NCBI RefSeq assembly: GCF_000019165.1 | Contig: NC_010337.2 | Span: 1,665,001 to 1,729,000 of the forward strand | Origin: Heliomicrobium modesticaldum Ice1 | GTDB taxonomy: Bacteria; Bacillota; Desulfitobacteriia; Heliobacteriales; Heliobacteriaceae | Direction: 5' to 3' | Length of the DNA stretch: 64,000 nucleotides | Part shown: positions 8,246 to 17,027 of the stretch, piece after piece | How positions within the stretch are numbered: position 1 is the first letter of the stretch | Layout: each line of letters begins with the position of its first letter | Notes under the pieces: model-generated | Database searches by the model: none | What the model was told of the DNA's origin: nothing | The model's input: the letters and a program-made list of their open reading frames with translations, nothing else | Translations under genes and position numbers: made by a program

Positions 8246-9119
8246 TCAAGGGTGGATCGCCTTCTTGGCGAAGCGCCCGCCCATCACCTCGGCCACATGC
8301 TCGACAGCCACAAAGGCCTCCGGGTCATGATCCAGGACGATCTGCCGCAGCTTGGCCAGCTCAAGGCGGGTGACGACACACGTAGAGGATCTCCTTTTCC
8401 TCGCCCGAAAAGCCGCCCTTGCCGTAGAGGTAGGTGACGCCGCGACCGAGGCGCGCCATGATCGCCTCGGCGATGTCCTGGGCATTGTTGGAGATGATCG
8501 TGACAGCTTTCGATTCGTCCAGACCCTCGAGGACAAGGTCGATCGTCTTGAAGGCGATGAAATAGGCGATCAAGGAGTACATGGCTTTATCCCATCCGAA
8601 GACAAAGCCGGCGCTGCCGAGGATGAAGATATTGAAGAACATGATGATCTCACCGACGGAAAAGGGAAGCCGGCGGGTGAGGATGATGGCCAGGATCTCC
8701 GTGCCGTCCAGGGAGCCGTTATAACGAAGAATGAGGCCGACGCCGAGGCCGAGGATGATGCCGCCGAAGACGGCGGCAAGCAGAAAGTCGCTCGTCACCG
8801 TCGGAGAGCCATGAATGAAATGGACGCCGAGGGCCAGCACCGACACGCTGTAGAGGGTGGAAATGGTGAAGGTCTTGCCGATCTGTTTGTAGCCGAAAAT
8901 GAGAAAGGGAATGTTCAAGATCAGCAAAAAGGCGCTGAGCGGGAGCGGGAACAGGTAAGAGGAGATGATCGACACGCCGACGACGCCGCCGTCGATGATA
9001 TGGTTGGGGACCAGGAACACCTCCAGAGCCACGGCGACGAGCAAAGCGCCCAAGGTGAGAAAAACTCCCCGCTTAAGGGTCTTTCCGGCTGTTTCCTTTT
9101 TGTGCTGACTTGGTGTCAC
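8246..9119 (-). CDS. YitT-family membrane protein (DUF161 + DUF2179), frameshifted near the C-terminus
   Basis: The frame from ATG 9119 gives an N-terminal membrane domain of five to six helices (GVFLTLGALLVAVALEVF... and repeated Gly-rich helices), followed by a cytosolic DUF2179 domain starting SKAVTIISNNAQDIAEAI. At about 8380 the frame runs to an early stop, while the typical continuation VVTRLELAKLRQIVLDHD is found one frame over and ends at 8246. A one-base change therefore removes the last ~45 residues of an otherwise normal ~290-residue protein. Function of the family is unclear. It may be a young pseudogene or a sequence error. Confidence 0.8.
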
Positions 9120-9488
9120 GAAAGCCTCCCCCTTTTTTCCACAGGGAGTATATCACAACTTAGTCTCATCTTCCACCCAAAAAGTCCAGAGCCAGCAAGA
9201 GCAGCAACTTGTATCAACCCCCCCCGGAGCGGGAAAGTCGTTCTCGGGGGGCTTAATTTTTTGGCATTATACCAAGGAATAATAGATATCATTCAGTGGA
9301 CAAGGGAGCGCGGCTTGTTTTTCTGGTGTCAAGGCGTTATAGATTTTTAAATTGTATATTGACTGTATCTGCTATATAATGAAACAGATATCACGAATCT
9401 GTGATGAACACCCCTTGCTGTCAGAGAGAGCAGAAAAGACCGGTCGAGACGGACTTGAGACGGCTGAAGAAACGGAGGAGGGATCGAC
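9120..9488. other. Intergenic region before the chemoreceptor
   Basis: Between divergent genes. A C-run/G-run hairpin followed by TTAATTTTTT lies at 9217-9262 and looks like a plus-strand terminator without an obvious gene before it, perhaps ending a lost gene or an attenuated leader. The chemoreceptor promoter lies at 9352-9380. No other gene seen. Confidence 0.5.
9352..9380 (+). promoter_or_regulatory. Promoter of the chemoreceptor gene
   Basis: TTGTAT (9352-9357) and TATAAT (9375-9380) are separated by 17 bp. The -10 box is flanked by an inverted repeat TATCTG...CAGATA, which could be an operator. The transcript would have a leader of about 100 bases. Confidence 0.6.
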
Positions 9489-11570
9489 ATGGTTTGGCTG
9501 AACAAACTGAAGATCTCCAATAAGCTGCTCTTATACACCCTTTTTGTTTTAGGGTTTCTCACCGTCATGGGCAGTGTGAACTATTACTTCCTCTCCCAGA
9601 TCAACCGGAACGCCCAAGAGATGTACAGGGATCGGTTGCTGCCTGTGGAGTGGATGGGCGAAATCCGCACGCTCGCCCGGGACAGCGAAGCGAAGATGTG
9701 GGAGATCATCATTACCAGCGACGGGGAACGGAAGAAAGCACTGGCCCAGGCGATTGATAAGAATACGTCTGTCATCAATGACTTGCAGGAGAGATACAAA
9801 CAAACTAAACTTGACGACTATGAAAGACAGAAGATGGACGAGTTGGAAACGTCGCTGAGATACACGAGAAGCGTCCGCAATATGGTGATCCAACTGGCGC
9901 TTGAGGGACGCGCGGAAGAGGCAGCCGCTGTTTTTCGGGGAAACCAAGATGAGTTTACCAAGGTTATTTCTTTGCGACAGGAGATCGCCGAATACAACCA
10001 GCAGGTCGCTAAAGCCTTGTATCACGAGATTGATACATTGGCCCTTCGGACCAATATCATCGTCATCATCACGACAGTCTTGCTGATGCTCGTCTGTTAC
10101 CTGATCGGTTTGTTGATCACCCGGTCTCTCACCGCCCCGATCAGCGAGCTGCAGTTATGTATGAGCCGTGTGGGCGCCGGCGATTTGACGGCTTACGGCA
10201 ATGTCCGTTCGACCGATGAGGTCGGCCAGATGACGGCCACCTTTAACCAGATGGTGGGCAATCAAGCCGATACGGTGGGGATGATCCGCGACGCCGCCGA
10301 AAATCTCGCCGCCAGTTCGCAGGAGTTGGCGGCGTCGAGCGAAGAGGTGTCCGCTTCCATTCAGGAAATCGCCAACAATATCCAATCAGTCACCAATGAG
10401 ACGGAGCAGGGGAACCAAGCGATCGTCGACGCCTCTTCGGTCCTGTTGGAATTGTCTTCTCTGATCCAGATCGCCCGCACGCAGGCGCAAAAGGCCTCGG
10501 AAAACTCGCATTTCATGATCGAAGCAGCCGACATGGGCAAGGAGACGGTCGGCGAAACGATCGGAAGGATGCGCAGAATCAAAGAAAAGACCGTAGAGAC
10601 GGAAGCGATCATGAGCACCCTGGGAGAGTACTCGAAGCAGATTCGGATGATTTCCGACATGATCACAGGGATCGCTGAGCAGACGAACCTGCTGGCCTTC
10701 AACGCCTCCATTGAAGCCGCCCGCGCCGGGGAGGCGGGGCGCGGTTTCGCCGTCGTCGCCGATGAGGTGCGGAAGTTGGCCGAGCAGTCCAACAAGGGCG
10801 CCTGGGAGGTCAGCCAGCTGATCGGAAAAATCACCGAGAGCACTGTGGCAGCCGTCGCCGCCACGGTGCAAAGCCGCGAAGAGGTGGATGCCGGGGTGAT
10901 CGTCGTGCAGAAGGCCGGCAAAGCCTTGGAAAACATCATCAATGCGGTCCAACATACGGAACAGGCTGTCCAGAACATCGTCAGCGTGACGGCTGAAAAT
11001 GTGGCCAGTTCTGACAAGATTGTGAAACTCATCGATTCCGTTGCGACAGCCATCGAGAATGTCAACATCCATATCCATGAGGTATCGGCGGCTGTCGAGG
11101 AGACGACGGCGGCCATGGAGACGATCGCCGCCGGAGCGGAGGAGACGAGCGCCGTCGCCAACGAATTGATGAACAACGTCCAGCGCTTCAAAATCGAAAA
11201 CGATGGCAACCTGACGCCGGTGCAGATCCTGACCAAGGCGAAATCGGATCACCTGCTCTGGAAGCTCCGCATCGAAAACATGTTAAAGGGCGTCATCGAG
11301 GTCCGACCGGAAGAGGTCAACTCCCATCGGGAGTGTCGCCTCGGCCGGTGGTACTTCGGCGACAATGTCTTAAAAGGAGATCCTGACTTCATCGCCATCG
11401 ATGGGCCGCACCACAAGGTCCACGACTGCGCCGTCAAGGCTGTCATCGCCTACCACGCCGGCAACCGCGCCGAGGCGGAGCGCCAGTACAAGGAATTGGA
11501 GCAGAATTCGGAGATGGTGCTGAGGTTGCTCGATCGGTTGATCGAGAAAGTGCAACGGGACAGCCGGTAA
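9489..11570 (+). CDS. Methyl-accepting chemotaxis protein with C-terminal CZB domain
   Basis: A 693-residue transmembrane chemoreceptor. Order: TM1 (about 12-35), a four-helix-bundle periplasmic sensor (4HB_MCP), TM2 (about 190-212), HAMP, the signalling coiled coil with its hairpin tip around [31 protein letters not shown] (quoted here in part: [20 protein letters not shown]), and a C-terminal CZB zinc-binding domain. CZB ligands are visible: [24 protein letters not shown] and HHKVHDC. CZB domains bind zinc and sense redox or hypochlorous acid in other bacteria. ATG follows GGAGGGATCGAC. No cheA or cheY adjoins; a cheW lies at 48931. Confidence 0.95.
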   Translation: MVWLNKLKISNKLLLYTLFVLGFLTVMGSVNYYFLSQINRNAQEMYRDRLLPVEWMGEIRTLARDSEAKMWEIIITSDGERKKALAQAIDKNTSVINDLQERYKQTKLDDYERQKMDELETSLRYTRSVRNMVIQLALEGRAEEAAAVFRGNQDEFTKVISLRQEIAEYNQQVAKALYHEIDTLALRTNIIVIITTVLLMLVCYLIGLLITRSLTAPISELQLCMSRVGAGDLTAYGNVRSTDEVGQMTATFNQMVGNQADTVGMIRDAAENLAASSQELAASSEEVSASIQEIANNIQSVTNETEQGNQAIVDASSVLLELSSLIQIARTQAQKASENSHFMIEAADMGKETVGETIGRMRRIKEKTVETEAIMSTLGEYSKQIRMISDMITGIAEQTNLLAFNASIEAARAGEAGRGFAVVADEVRKLAEQSNKGAWEVSQLIGKITESTVAAVAATVQSREEVDAGVIVVQKAGKALENIINAVQHTEQAVQNIVSVTAENVASSDKIVKLIDSVATAIENVNIHIHEVSAAVEETTAAMETIAAGAEETSAVANELMNNVQRFKIENDGNLTPVQILTKAKSDHLLWKLRIENMLKGVIEVRPEEVNSHRECRLGRWYFGDNVLKGDPDFIAIDGPHHKVHDCAVKAVIAYHAGNRAEAERQYKELEQNSEMVLRLLDRLIEKVQRDSR

Positions 11571-11662
11571 CAGCCGCAACGGTACAGGGCAGTCGACGAT
11601 ACACCAAATTTTTCCTCCCCCCATATAGTACAATATCACTGACAGAAAGGGGGCAAATCGCC

Positions 11663-11764
11663 ATGAATCGAAGGAGATGCCATCGACGCCGCCGTGTGAG
11701 AGTCATCAACCTACGACCCGGTCAAACCGCTGTCGTTCGTTGCCGCTGTTGTTGCAACGACTAG
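11663..11764 (+). CDS. Arg/Cys-rich 33-residue micro-protein
   Basis: A short frame starting ATG with AAAGGGGG ten bases upstream encodes 33 residues: an Arg-rich N-terminus ([11 protein letters not shown]), a central [12 protein letters not shown], and a Cys cluster near the end (RCRCCCND). It is followed at 13 bp by a strong terminator, so it looks like an independent gene. I do not recognise a family. The Cys spacing suggests metal or nucleic-acid binding, but that is a guess. Its stop overlaps the ancestral stop codon of the convergent metallopeptidase gene. Confidence 0.5.
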   Translation: MNRRRCHRRRRVRVINLRPGQTAVVRCRCCCND

Positions 11765-11776
11765 CTTTCGGAAATG

Positions 11777-11807
11777 CCGTCGCGCTTTAGAGGCGCGGCG
11801 GTTTTTT
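11777..11807 (+). terminator. Terminator that is the group II intron target
   Basis: CCGTCGCGC pairs with GCGCGGCGG and is followed by TTTTTT. The intron begins three bases after the T-run, the classic position for group IIC introns, which recognise terminator hairpins. Confidence 0.85.
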
Positions 11808-11809
11808 CA

Positions 11810-13693
11810 GTGCGCCCGGCATGGGCGTTGTCTCTAGGGTGGAAGTCCCGAACGCCGAAGGTGGCAGTAGGCGTTAGCTTAAGGCAAGGGTGTCCGCCGC
11901 GAGGCGGAATCTGAAGGAAGCCAGCGGCAAACCTCCGGCCCGAGGACCACGAACCCCAGGTGAGGCTAGCGGCAGTTGGATGAGCTTGCCGAACAAAGCG
12001 AAGTCCTTGTCACCGAAGGCTGCCGAGAGTAAATGGGGCGGGTAGATGGAGGGAAAGGCAACGTTCTTACCCGGGGAGGCCTGCCGGGGGACCAAGTAAC
12101 TTGGGAAACCACGCCGAAAGGCGTGGCTGAACCGGCAGGAGTCAGCAGAGGTCATAGTAGGCTGGCCCGACGTCCGGCCAGATGAAGGACCGAACATGAT
12201 GGAAGGGGAAGCGACGATGCGTTCGCGTGACGCGCAGAGACAGCCGAATATCCCGAAAGGGAACTGCCAACGGGAGGAAGCGGTGAATCCGCAGGGGACC
12301 GGTGGAGTGCCGAGCGCGTTACCGGCACAAGAAGCGAAGCAACCCCGCGAAGAGACGTATGATCTGATGGAGAAAGTCGTCGAACGAGGGAACATGACGG
12401 AAGCGTATAAGCGAGTCATGGCCAACAAAGGCGCGGCCGGAATCGACGGTATGGGGCTAGAATCCCTGCGCCCGTACCTAAAAGAGGAATGGTCGCGCAT
12501 TAAACAGGAATTGTTGGAGGGGACCTATCGACCGCAACCGGTCCGGCGGGTTGAAATTCCCAAACCCCAAGGCGGAACACGGAAGCTGGGCATTCCCACT
12601 GTCGTCGATCGACTGATCCAACAGGCCCTGAACCAGATCCTGATGCCGATCTTCGACCCTGACTTTTCCACGAACAGCTACGGATTTCGTCCGGGAAAGA
12701 GTGCGCACCAAGCGGTGAAGAAAGCGAAGGAATACATCGCCGACGGCTACCGATGGGTGGTTGACATGGACCTGGCCCAGTTCTTTGATCGCGTCAATCA
12801 CGACATTCTCATGGCGCGCGTAGCGCGCAAGGTGAAGGACAAACGAATCTTGAAGTTGATCCGAGAATACCTCAAGGCCGGGGTCATGCTCAACGGGATT
12901 CGTGTGAAGAGCGAGGAAGGAACACCCCAGGGAGGTCCACTCAGCCCTTTGCTGGCGAACATCATCCTGGATGATTTGGATAAGGCACTGGAAAGCCGGG
13001 GACATCGCTTCTGCCGGTACGCCGACGACTGTAACGTCTACGTCCGCAGTCGACGGGCAGGGCAACGAGTGATGGAGGGTATGGCAAAGTTTCTGGAGGG
13101 GCGGTTAAAACTGCAGGTCAACTGGGAGAAAAGCGCAGTCGACCGACCCTGGAACCGAAAGTTTCTGGGGTTTTCATTTACGTGGCATAAGGCAGCAAAG
13201 ATTCGGCTCGCCCCCCAAACGGTGAAACGGGTGAAAGAGAAGATCCGCCAGTTCACTGGGCGGAACCGAAGCATTGCGATGGAGGACCGACTGGTCACCC
13301 TCAACCAATACCTGAAAGGCTGGATGGGCTACTTTCGACTCATTGACACGCCAAGCGTACTTAAAGAGTTGGATGAGTGGCTTCGCCGACGACTGCGGAT
13401 GTGCCTGCTCAAGCAATGGAAGCGCCCGAAGACACGAAGACGAAACTTAGTGGCGTTGGGGATCCCGGAGGAATGGGCATGCAACATCAGCGGCTCACGA
13501 AAAGGATATTGGCGTCTGTCCTTGACCCCGCAAATGAATAAAGCCCTTGGCCTCGCCTACTGGCGGGAACAGGGCTTAGTCAGTTTAGTCGAAACATACC
13601 AATCTCATCGTCAACCAGCATGAACCGCCGTATACCGAACGGTACGTACGGTGGTGTGAGAGGACGGGGGTTAATCACCCCCTCCTACTCGAT
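11810..13693 (+). mobile_element. Group II intron (class C-like, 1884 bp)
   Basis: The 5' end reads GTGCGCCCGG right after a terminator. A structured leader of about 390 nt precedes an intron-encoded reverse transcriptase. Domain V begins at the RT stop codon (ACCGCCGTATACCGAACGGT...ACGTACGGTGGT, 13623-13655) and a domain VI-like helix (GGGGGTTAATCACCCCC) leads to the 3' end CTACTCGAT. Joining the flanks gives TTTTTTCA/TTCTCTCTC. Boundaries may be off by a base. It is antisense to the metallopeptidase gene and so cannot be spliced from that mRNA. Confidence 0.92.
12196..13623 (+). CDS. ltrA: Group II intron reverse transcriptase/maturase
   Basis: A 475-residue multifunctional protein. Reverse transcriptase blocks run from about 80 to 320, with LGIPTVVDRLIQQAL, SYGFRPGKSAHQA, VVDMDLAQFFD, TPQGGPLSPLLANIILDDLD and the catalytic YADD motif (CRYADDCNVYV). 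A maturase domain X follows (NQYLKGWMGYF). The C-terminus (GYWRLSL...GLAYWREQGL) has no HNH endonuclease, as usual for class C introns. All active-site residues look intact. Start chosen at the first ATG; a later start near 12229 is possible. Confidence 0.95.
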   Translation: MMEGEATMRSRDAQRQPNIPKGNCQREEAVNPQGTGGVPSALPAQEAKQPREETYDLMEKVVERGNMTEAYKRVMANKGAAGIDGMGLESLRPYLKEEWSRIKQELLEGTYRPQPVRRVEIPKPQGGTRKLGIPTVVDRLIQQALNQILMPIFDPDFSTNSYGFRPGKSAHQAVKKAKEYIADGYRWVVDMDLAQFFDRVNHDILMARVARKVKDKRILKLIREYLKAGVMLNGIRVKSEEGTPQGGPLSPLLANIILDDLDKALESRGHRFCRYADDCNVYVRSRRAGQRVMEGMAKFLEGRLKLQVNWEKSAVDRPWNRKFLGFSFTWHKAAKIRLAPQTVKRVKEKIRQFTGRNRSIAMEDRLVTLNQYLKGWMGYFRLIDTPSVLKELDEWLRRRLRMCLLKQWKRPKTRRRNLVALGIPEEWACNISGSRKGYWRLSLTPQMNKALGLAYWREQGLVSLVETYQSHRQPA

Positions 13694-14061
13694 TTCTCTC
13701 TCTCGGTGCGCCAGGCTTCCAGCTCAGCCATTTCCTCTCGGAGCAGGTCGTCGGCGCCGGCCAGGTCTTCCAGGTGGTGGCGAATTTCATGGAGGATTGT
13801 CTCGTACAGCTCATCCTCCCAGACTTCGGCCGGTTCCTCAGCGAAAGACTGTGCAAAGGAGCCGTGGTAGATGTTGATCCAGTGGCCAAGATACGCATCG
13901 AAGAAACACTCACCCAGGATGAAGAAACCTTCATCATCCTGGATGGTGTCCGGTTGGATATGGATTCCGCCGTTGAGGCGGCGAAGGAATTTTTCCGGGA
14001 TCTGGGCGATCATCTCTTCGGCCAGATCGGCGAAGCGGTCGATATCAAAGGGGATGGACAT
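13675..14061 (-). CDS. Minimal zincin metallopeptidase, C-terminus replaced by intron sequence
   Basis: A 128-residue protein of the MMP-like zincin family (PF06262 type), with the zinc motif HEIRHHLE near residue 103. ATG 14061 follows AAGGAGG at seven bases. The last six codons and the stop lie inside the group II intron. Without the intron the frame would continue as [17 protein letters not shown] and stop at 11761-11763 (minus strand), about ten residues longer. The catalytic core is untouched, so it may still work. The family's substrates are not established. Confidence 0.85.
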   Translation of the reverse strand: MSIPFDIDRFADLAEEMIAQIPEKFLRRLNGGIHIQPDTIQDDEGFFILGECFFDAYLGHWINIYHGSFAQSFAEEPAEVWEDELYETILHEIRHHLEDLAGADDLLREEMAELEAWRTEREKSSRRG

Positions 14062-14387
14062 GGCGACGCCTCCTTGGTCTTTGTTATCTCTCACTACTTT
14101 TTGATGCTGATGTCTTTTTCACCTTCTGCCAGGGAAGAGTCGATTTCTTTTTTCGCGCGACGATTTTAGCGTACAAGGATGGTGGAAAAAGGTTTATACT
14201 TTTTATGGGACGCGCTGAGCTAAAACAGATTTCAACAGACGCCTACCCCCATCAATAGCTAAACCCGCCCCTGAAGTTCGCCTGCAATTCGTCGGAGGCA
14301 GGAAAAAAAGGATTCGGTGGCGATAATGGAATTATGAGCGCCGATGCAGCTTCGATAACGCCTGATGGGAAATGGAAGGTTTGAACG
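14062..14387. other. Divergent intergenic region
   Basis: Contains the upstream regions of the minus-strand metallopeptidase gene and the plus-strand DUF445 pair. TTTATACTTTTTATGGG near 14190-14206 is promoter-like. No gene, RNA motif or repeat was recognised. Confidence 0.4.
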
Positions 14388-15614
14388 ATGGACAACCGAC
14401 ACAGAGCCACCCTGGTCCTCCTGATCGCTTTGGCGGGCTTTCTGGTCAGCACCCCTTTTGAAGATACCTTTTTCGGCGGCCTCGTCGCCAGCGGCTGCAG
14501 CGCCGCCTTGATCGGCGGGTTGGCTGACTGGTTCGCCGTGACGGCCCTCTTTCGGCGACCCCTTGGCATCCCCTGGCGAACGGCCATCATCCCCCGCAAC
14601 CGGGAGCGGATCTTCGAGGCCCTCGTTTCGATGGTGAAAGAGGAACTGCTTTCTCGGGAAACGCTGAAAGAGCAGTTGAACCGTTATGACCTGACGGAGC
14701 CCATCTTCGCGCATCTGCTCGGGGATGGGCAGAAGGCAGAACCGCCGCTGGGCGATATGCTGGCCGGTATGTCGACGCTGCTGAGGGAGCGGAAGGTGAA
14801 GGATGTCCTGGAGGAGGCAGCCCGCTCGCTGCTCTCGGGACTGCCCCTGTGGCCTCTGCTGGCGGACAGCGTGGAGTGGGCCCTCGACAGCGGCAAGGCG
14901 GGGCGGGTCATCGATGTGGTCGTCGGGGAGTTGGAAGCCCTCGTCCGCCACCCCTTGGTCAAAGGGGAACTGGCTCGTCTTGTCCGGGAGACTCGCAGCG
15001 CCTACGAATCGGGGATGCGCCGCCGCCGCTTTTTTGATGATCTCGTCATCGGGCTGGCCGGCAAGACGCCGGAGACGCAGCTGATCGACAGCGCCGCCGC
15101 CTTTCTGGACGGATTCCGCAAAGCAGGCGACCCGCAGCGGTTGCGCTTGGAGGCGCAGATCCGCCGCTGGGTCGATGAACTGCGTTCTGACCCGCAGCGG
15201 CAGCGCGAGGTGGAGGCTTGGAAGGCGACGCTGATTCAGCGCCTGGAACTGGGCCCCCTGCTGACGGAACTGCTGGAGGATCAAGGGGGGCGCTCCGGCG
15301 ATGATCCTCCGCGGTGGTTGAAGCTCTTGCGCAGCCGCCTGGAACGGCTGTTGACGGAACTGCGCCATGATCGGGAACGCAGGCAGGCCCTCGATGAGAT
15401 GTTGAAGGTTCATCTCTTCCGCTGGATCGACGAACGCCATGAGGAGATCGGCAAACTGGTGCAGGAGAACCTGCAGTCGATCAGCGATGAAACACTGGTG
15501 GAACTGATTGAATCGAAGGCAGGCAATGACCTGCAGATGATTCGGATCAACGGGGCGGTCGTAGGCGCCTTGGCAGGCATGCTGCTCCACCTGGCGACCC
15601 TCTGGCTGCCGTGA
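14388..15614 (+). CDS. DUF445 family membrane protein (YheB-like), paralogue 1
   Basis: A 408-residue protein. An N-terminal membrane segment (LVLLIALAGFLV) is followed by the family signature LIGGLADWFAVTALFRRPLG, then a long, charged, mostly helical cytosolic region, and a C-terminal hydrophobic helix (AVVGALAGMLLHLATLWL) preceded by the conserved ESKAGNDLQMIRINGA. Function is unknown; in Bacillus a relative is linked with the sporulation membrane. The next gene, 9 bp on, is a paralogue, so the pair probably forms one operon. Confidence 0.9.
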   Translation: MDNRHRATLVLLIALAGFLVSTPFEDTFFGGLVASGCSAALIGGLADWFAVTALFRRPLGIPWRTAIIPRNRERIFEALVSMVKEELLSRETLKEQLNRYDLTEPIFAHLLGDGQKAEPPLGDMLAGMSTLLRERKVKDVLEEAARSLLSGLPLWPLLADSVEWALDSGKAGRVIDVVVGELEALVRHPLVKGELARLVRETRSAYESGMRRRRFFDDLVIGLAGKTPETQLIDSAAAFLDGFRKAGDPQRLRLEAQIRRWVDELRSDPQRQREVEAWKATLIQRLELGPLLTELLEDQGGRSGDDPPRWLKLLRSRLERLLTELRHDRERRQALDEMLKVHLFRWIDERHEEIGKLVQENLQSISDETLVELIESKAGNDLQMIRINGAVVGALAGMLLHLATLWLP

Positions 15615-15623
15615 GGTGATGGC

Positions 15624-16928
15624 ATGAAGTGGAAGAAAGCAGACATCGTACTGGCCGGGGCGGCGCTGGCCTTTTTCCTCTTTACCGCCTTGCGGTGGCT
15701 CTATCCGCAGGCGCTCTGGGCGAAGATGGGCTTTTTTACGGCTGAAGCGGCTCTCGTCGGCGGCATCGCCGACTGGTTTGCCATCACAGCCCTCTTTCGT
15801 CGGCCCCTCGGTTTTCCCTGGCATACGGAACTGATCCCGCGCAACCGGCAAAAGACCATCGACGCCATCGTCAAGATGGTGGAAGGGGAGCTCCTCGGTG
15901 TTGAAATGATCAAGGCCAAACTGGCCCATGTGCGACTGACGGACGGACTTGTCGATTGGCTGGACCGGCGAGAGGGGAAAAGGTACCTGACCGATTTCTT
16001 CCGTCACATCAGCCAGGAGGCTTTGGGCCACCTGCAACCGAAGACGCTGGCCCGCTATGTGGAGCGACCGTTGAAGGAACGGCTCCGGCGGATCTCCCTG
16101 GCGGACCAGTTGGCCCGGTGGGGACGGCAAGCGTTGGAAAAGGGAGAGGAAGAGCGCTGGATCGCCCTCCTGATCGCGGAGATGCATCAGGCGGCGGCCC
16201 GGCCGGAGACGCGCGATCGGATCTACCGCTTTCTCCGTGGAGCGGAAAAACGGCAGTCCGAGGGTTGGCTCGGCACCCTGGTGCTGACGACGGCCCTGCT
16301 CACGAACAGTTACAACCCATCCCAGGCCGCCGATTCGTTGCACCGGCGACTGCTGGAGAGCTTTACGGAGATGGGCGATCCCGGGCACCCTCTGCGGGTC
16401 CGCCTGAAGGAGATCCTGATCGAAAAAACAGCGGGATTGGCCGAACGGCGCGATCTGACCGAGGCGATCGAGTCTTGGAAAGAGCGGATCATTGATGAAT
16501 TGCCCCTCGAGGATTGGCTGCGCGCCCTGTGGCCTTCCGGGCAGAACCCATCCAGCCTCTTTGGGGCATCAGCCGCGCTGCCGGGAGCGACGCCGCGAGG
16601 ATTGGCGCTGCAAGGCTCCGTGGAATCTCTTGTCCGGCGCCTGGTGGAGGATCCCTTGTTGCGGGAACGCCTTGAGGAGCGTTTCAAAGAGGCGCTCTAT
16701 CGGATCATCGAAAAAGAACACCGCTTGATCGGAACTATTGTCCGCAACGTCCTCGACGCCTTCACCGACGATGACCTGAACCGGTTTATTGAGGACAAGG
16801 CCGGCAACGATCTCCAGTGGATCCGCATCAACGGGTCCGTGGTGGGCGGTATCGTGGGGTTTCTCCTTTTTCTGTTCCTGCAATACCTGTACCACCCGTT
16901 GATCCTTCCCTTGACGCAGGGGCGGTAG
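15624..16928 (+). CDS. DUF445 family membrane protein, paralogue 2
   Basis: A 434-residue protein with the same layout as its upstream neighbour: N-terminal helices, LVGGIADWFAITALFRRPLG, a helical middle, EDKAGNDLQWIRINGSVVGG and a C-terminal membrane helix. The two proteins are clearly tandem duplicates but have diverged through the middle. ATG follows GAGGTGATGGC. No recognised catalytic motif. Confidence 0.9.
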   Translation: MKWKKADIVLAGAALAFFLFTALRWLYPQALWAKMGFFTAEAALVGGIADWFAITALFRRPLGFPWHTELIPRNRQKTIDAIVKMVEGELLGVEMIKAKLAHVRLTDGLVDWLDRREGKRYLTDFFRHISQEALGHLQPKTLARYVERPLKERLRRISLADQLARWGRQALEKGEEERWIALLIAEMHQAAARPETRDRIYRFLRGAEKRQSEGWLGTLVLTTALLTNSYNPSQAADSLHRRLLESFTEMGDPGHPLRVRLKEILIEKTAGLAERRDLTEAIESWKERIIDELPLEDWLRALWPSGQNPSSLFGASAALPGATPRGLALQGSVESLVRRLVEDPLLRERLEERFKEALYRIIEKEHRLIGTIVRNVLDAFTDDDLNRFIEDKAGNDLQWIRINGSVVGGIVGFLLFLFLQYLYHPLILPLTQGR

Positions 16929-17027
16929 CAAAATATAATCATTTTTGGAAGGAAAATGCTTTTATTGGAAAGAAATAGCAAACAACAAATTCTTTGAACG
17001 TGTACGAGTGAGACAGGGGGCAGCCGA

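Noticed and set aside
8370-8390. Programmed frameshift in the YitT-type gene
   Set aside because: No slippery heptamer or stimulatory structure was seen; mutation or sequencing error is simpler.
14259-16388. A 709-codon open frame on the minus strand
   Set aside because: It is antisense to two clear DUF445 genes in GC-rich DNA, has Gln/Arg/Pro-biased composition and no homology signal; a shadow frame.
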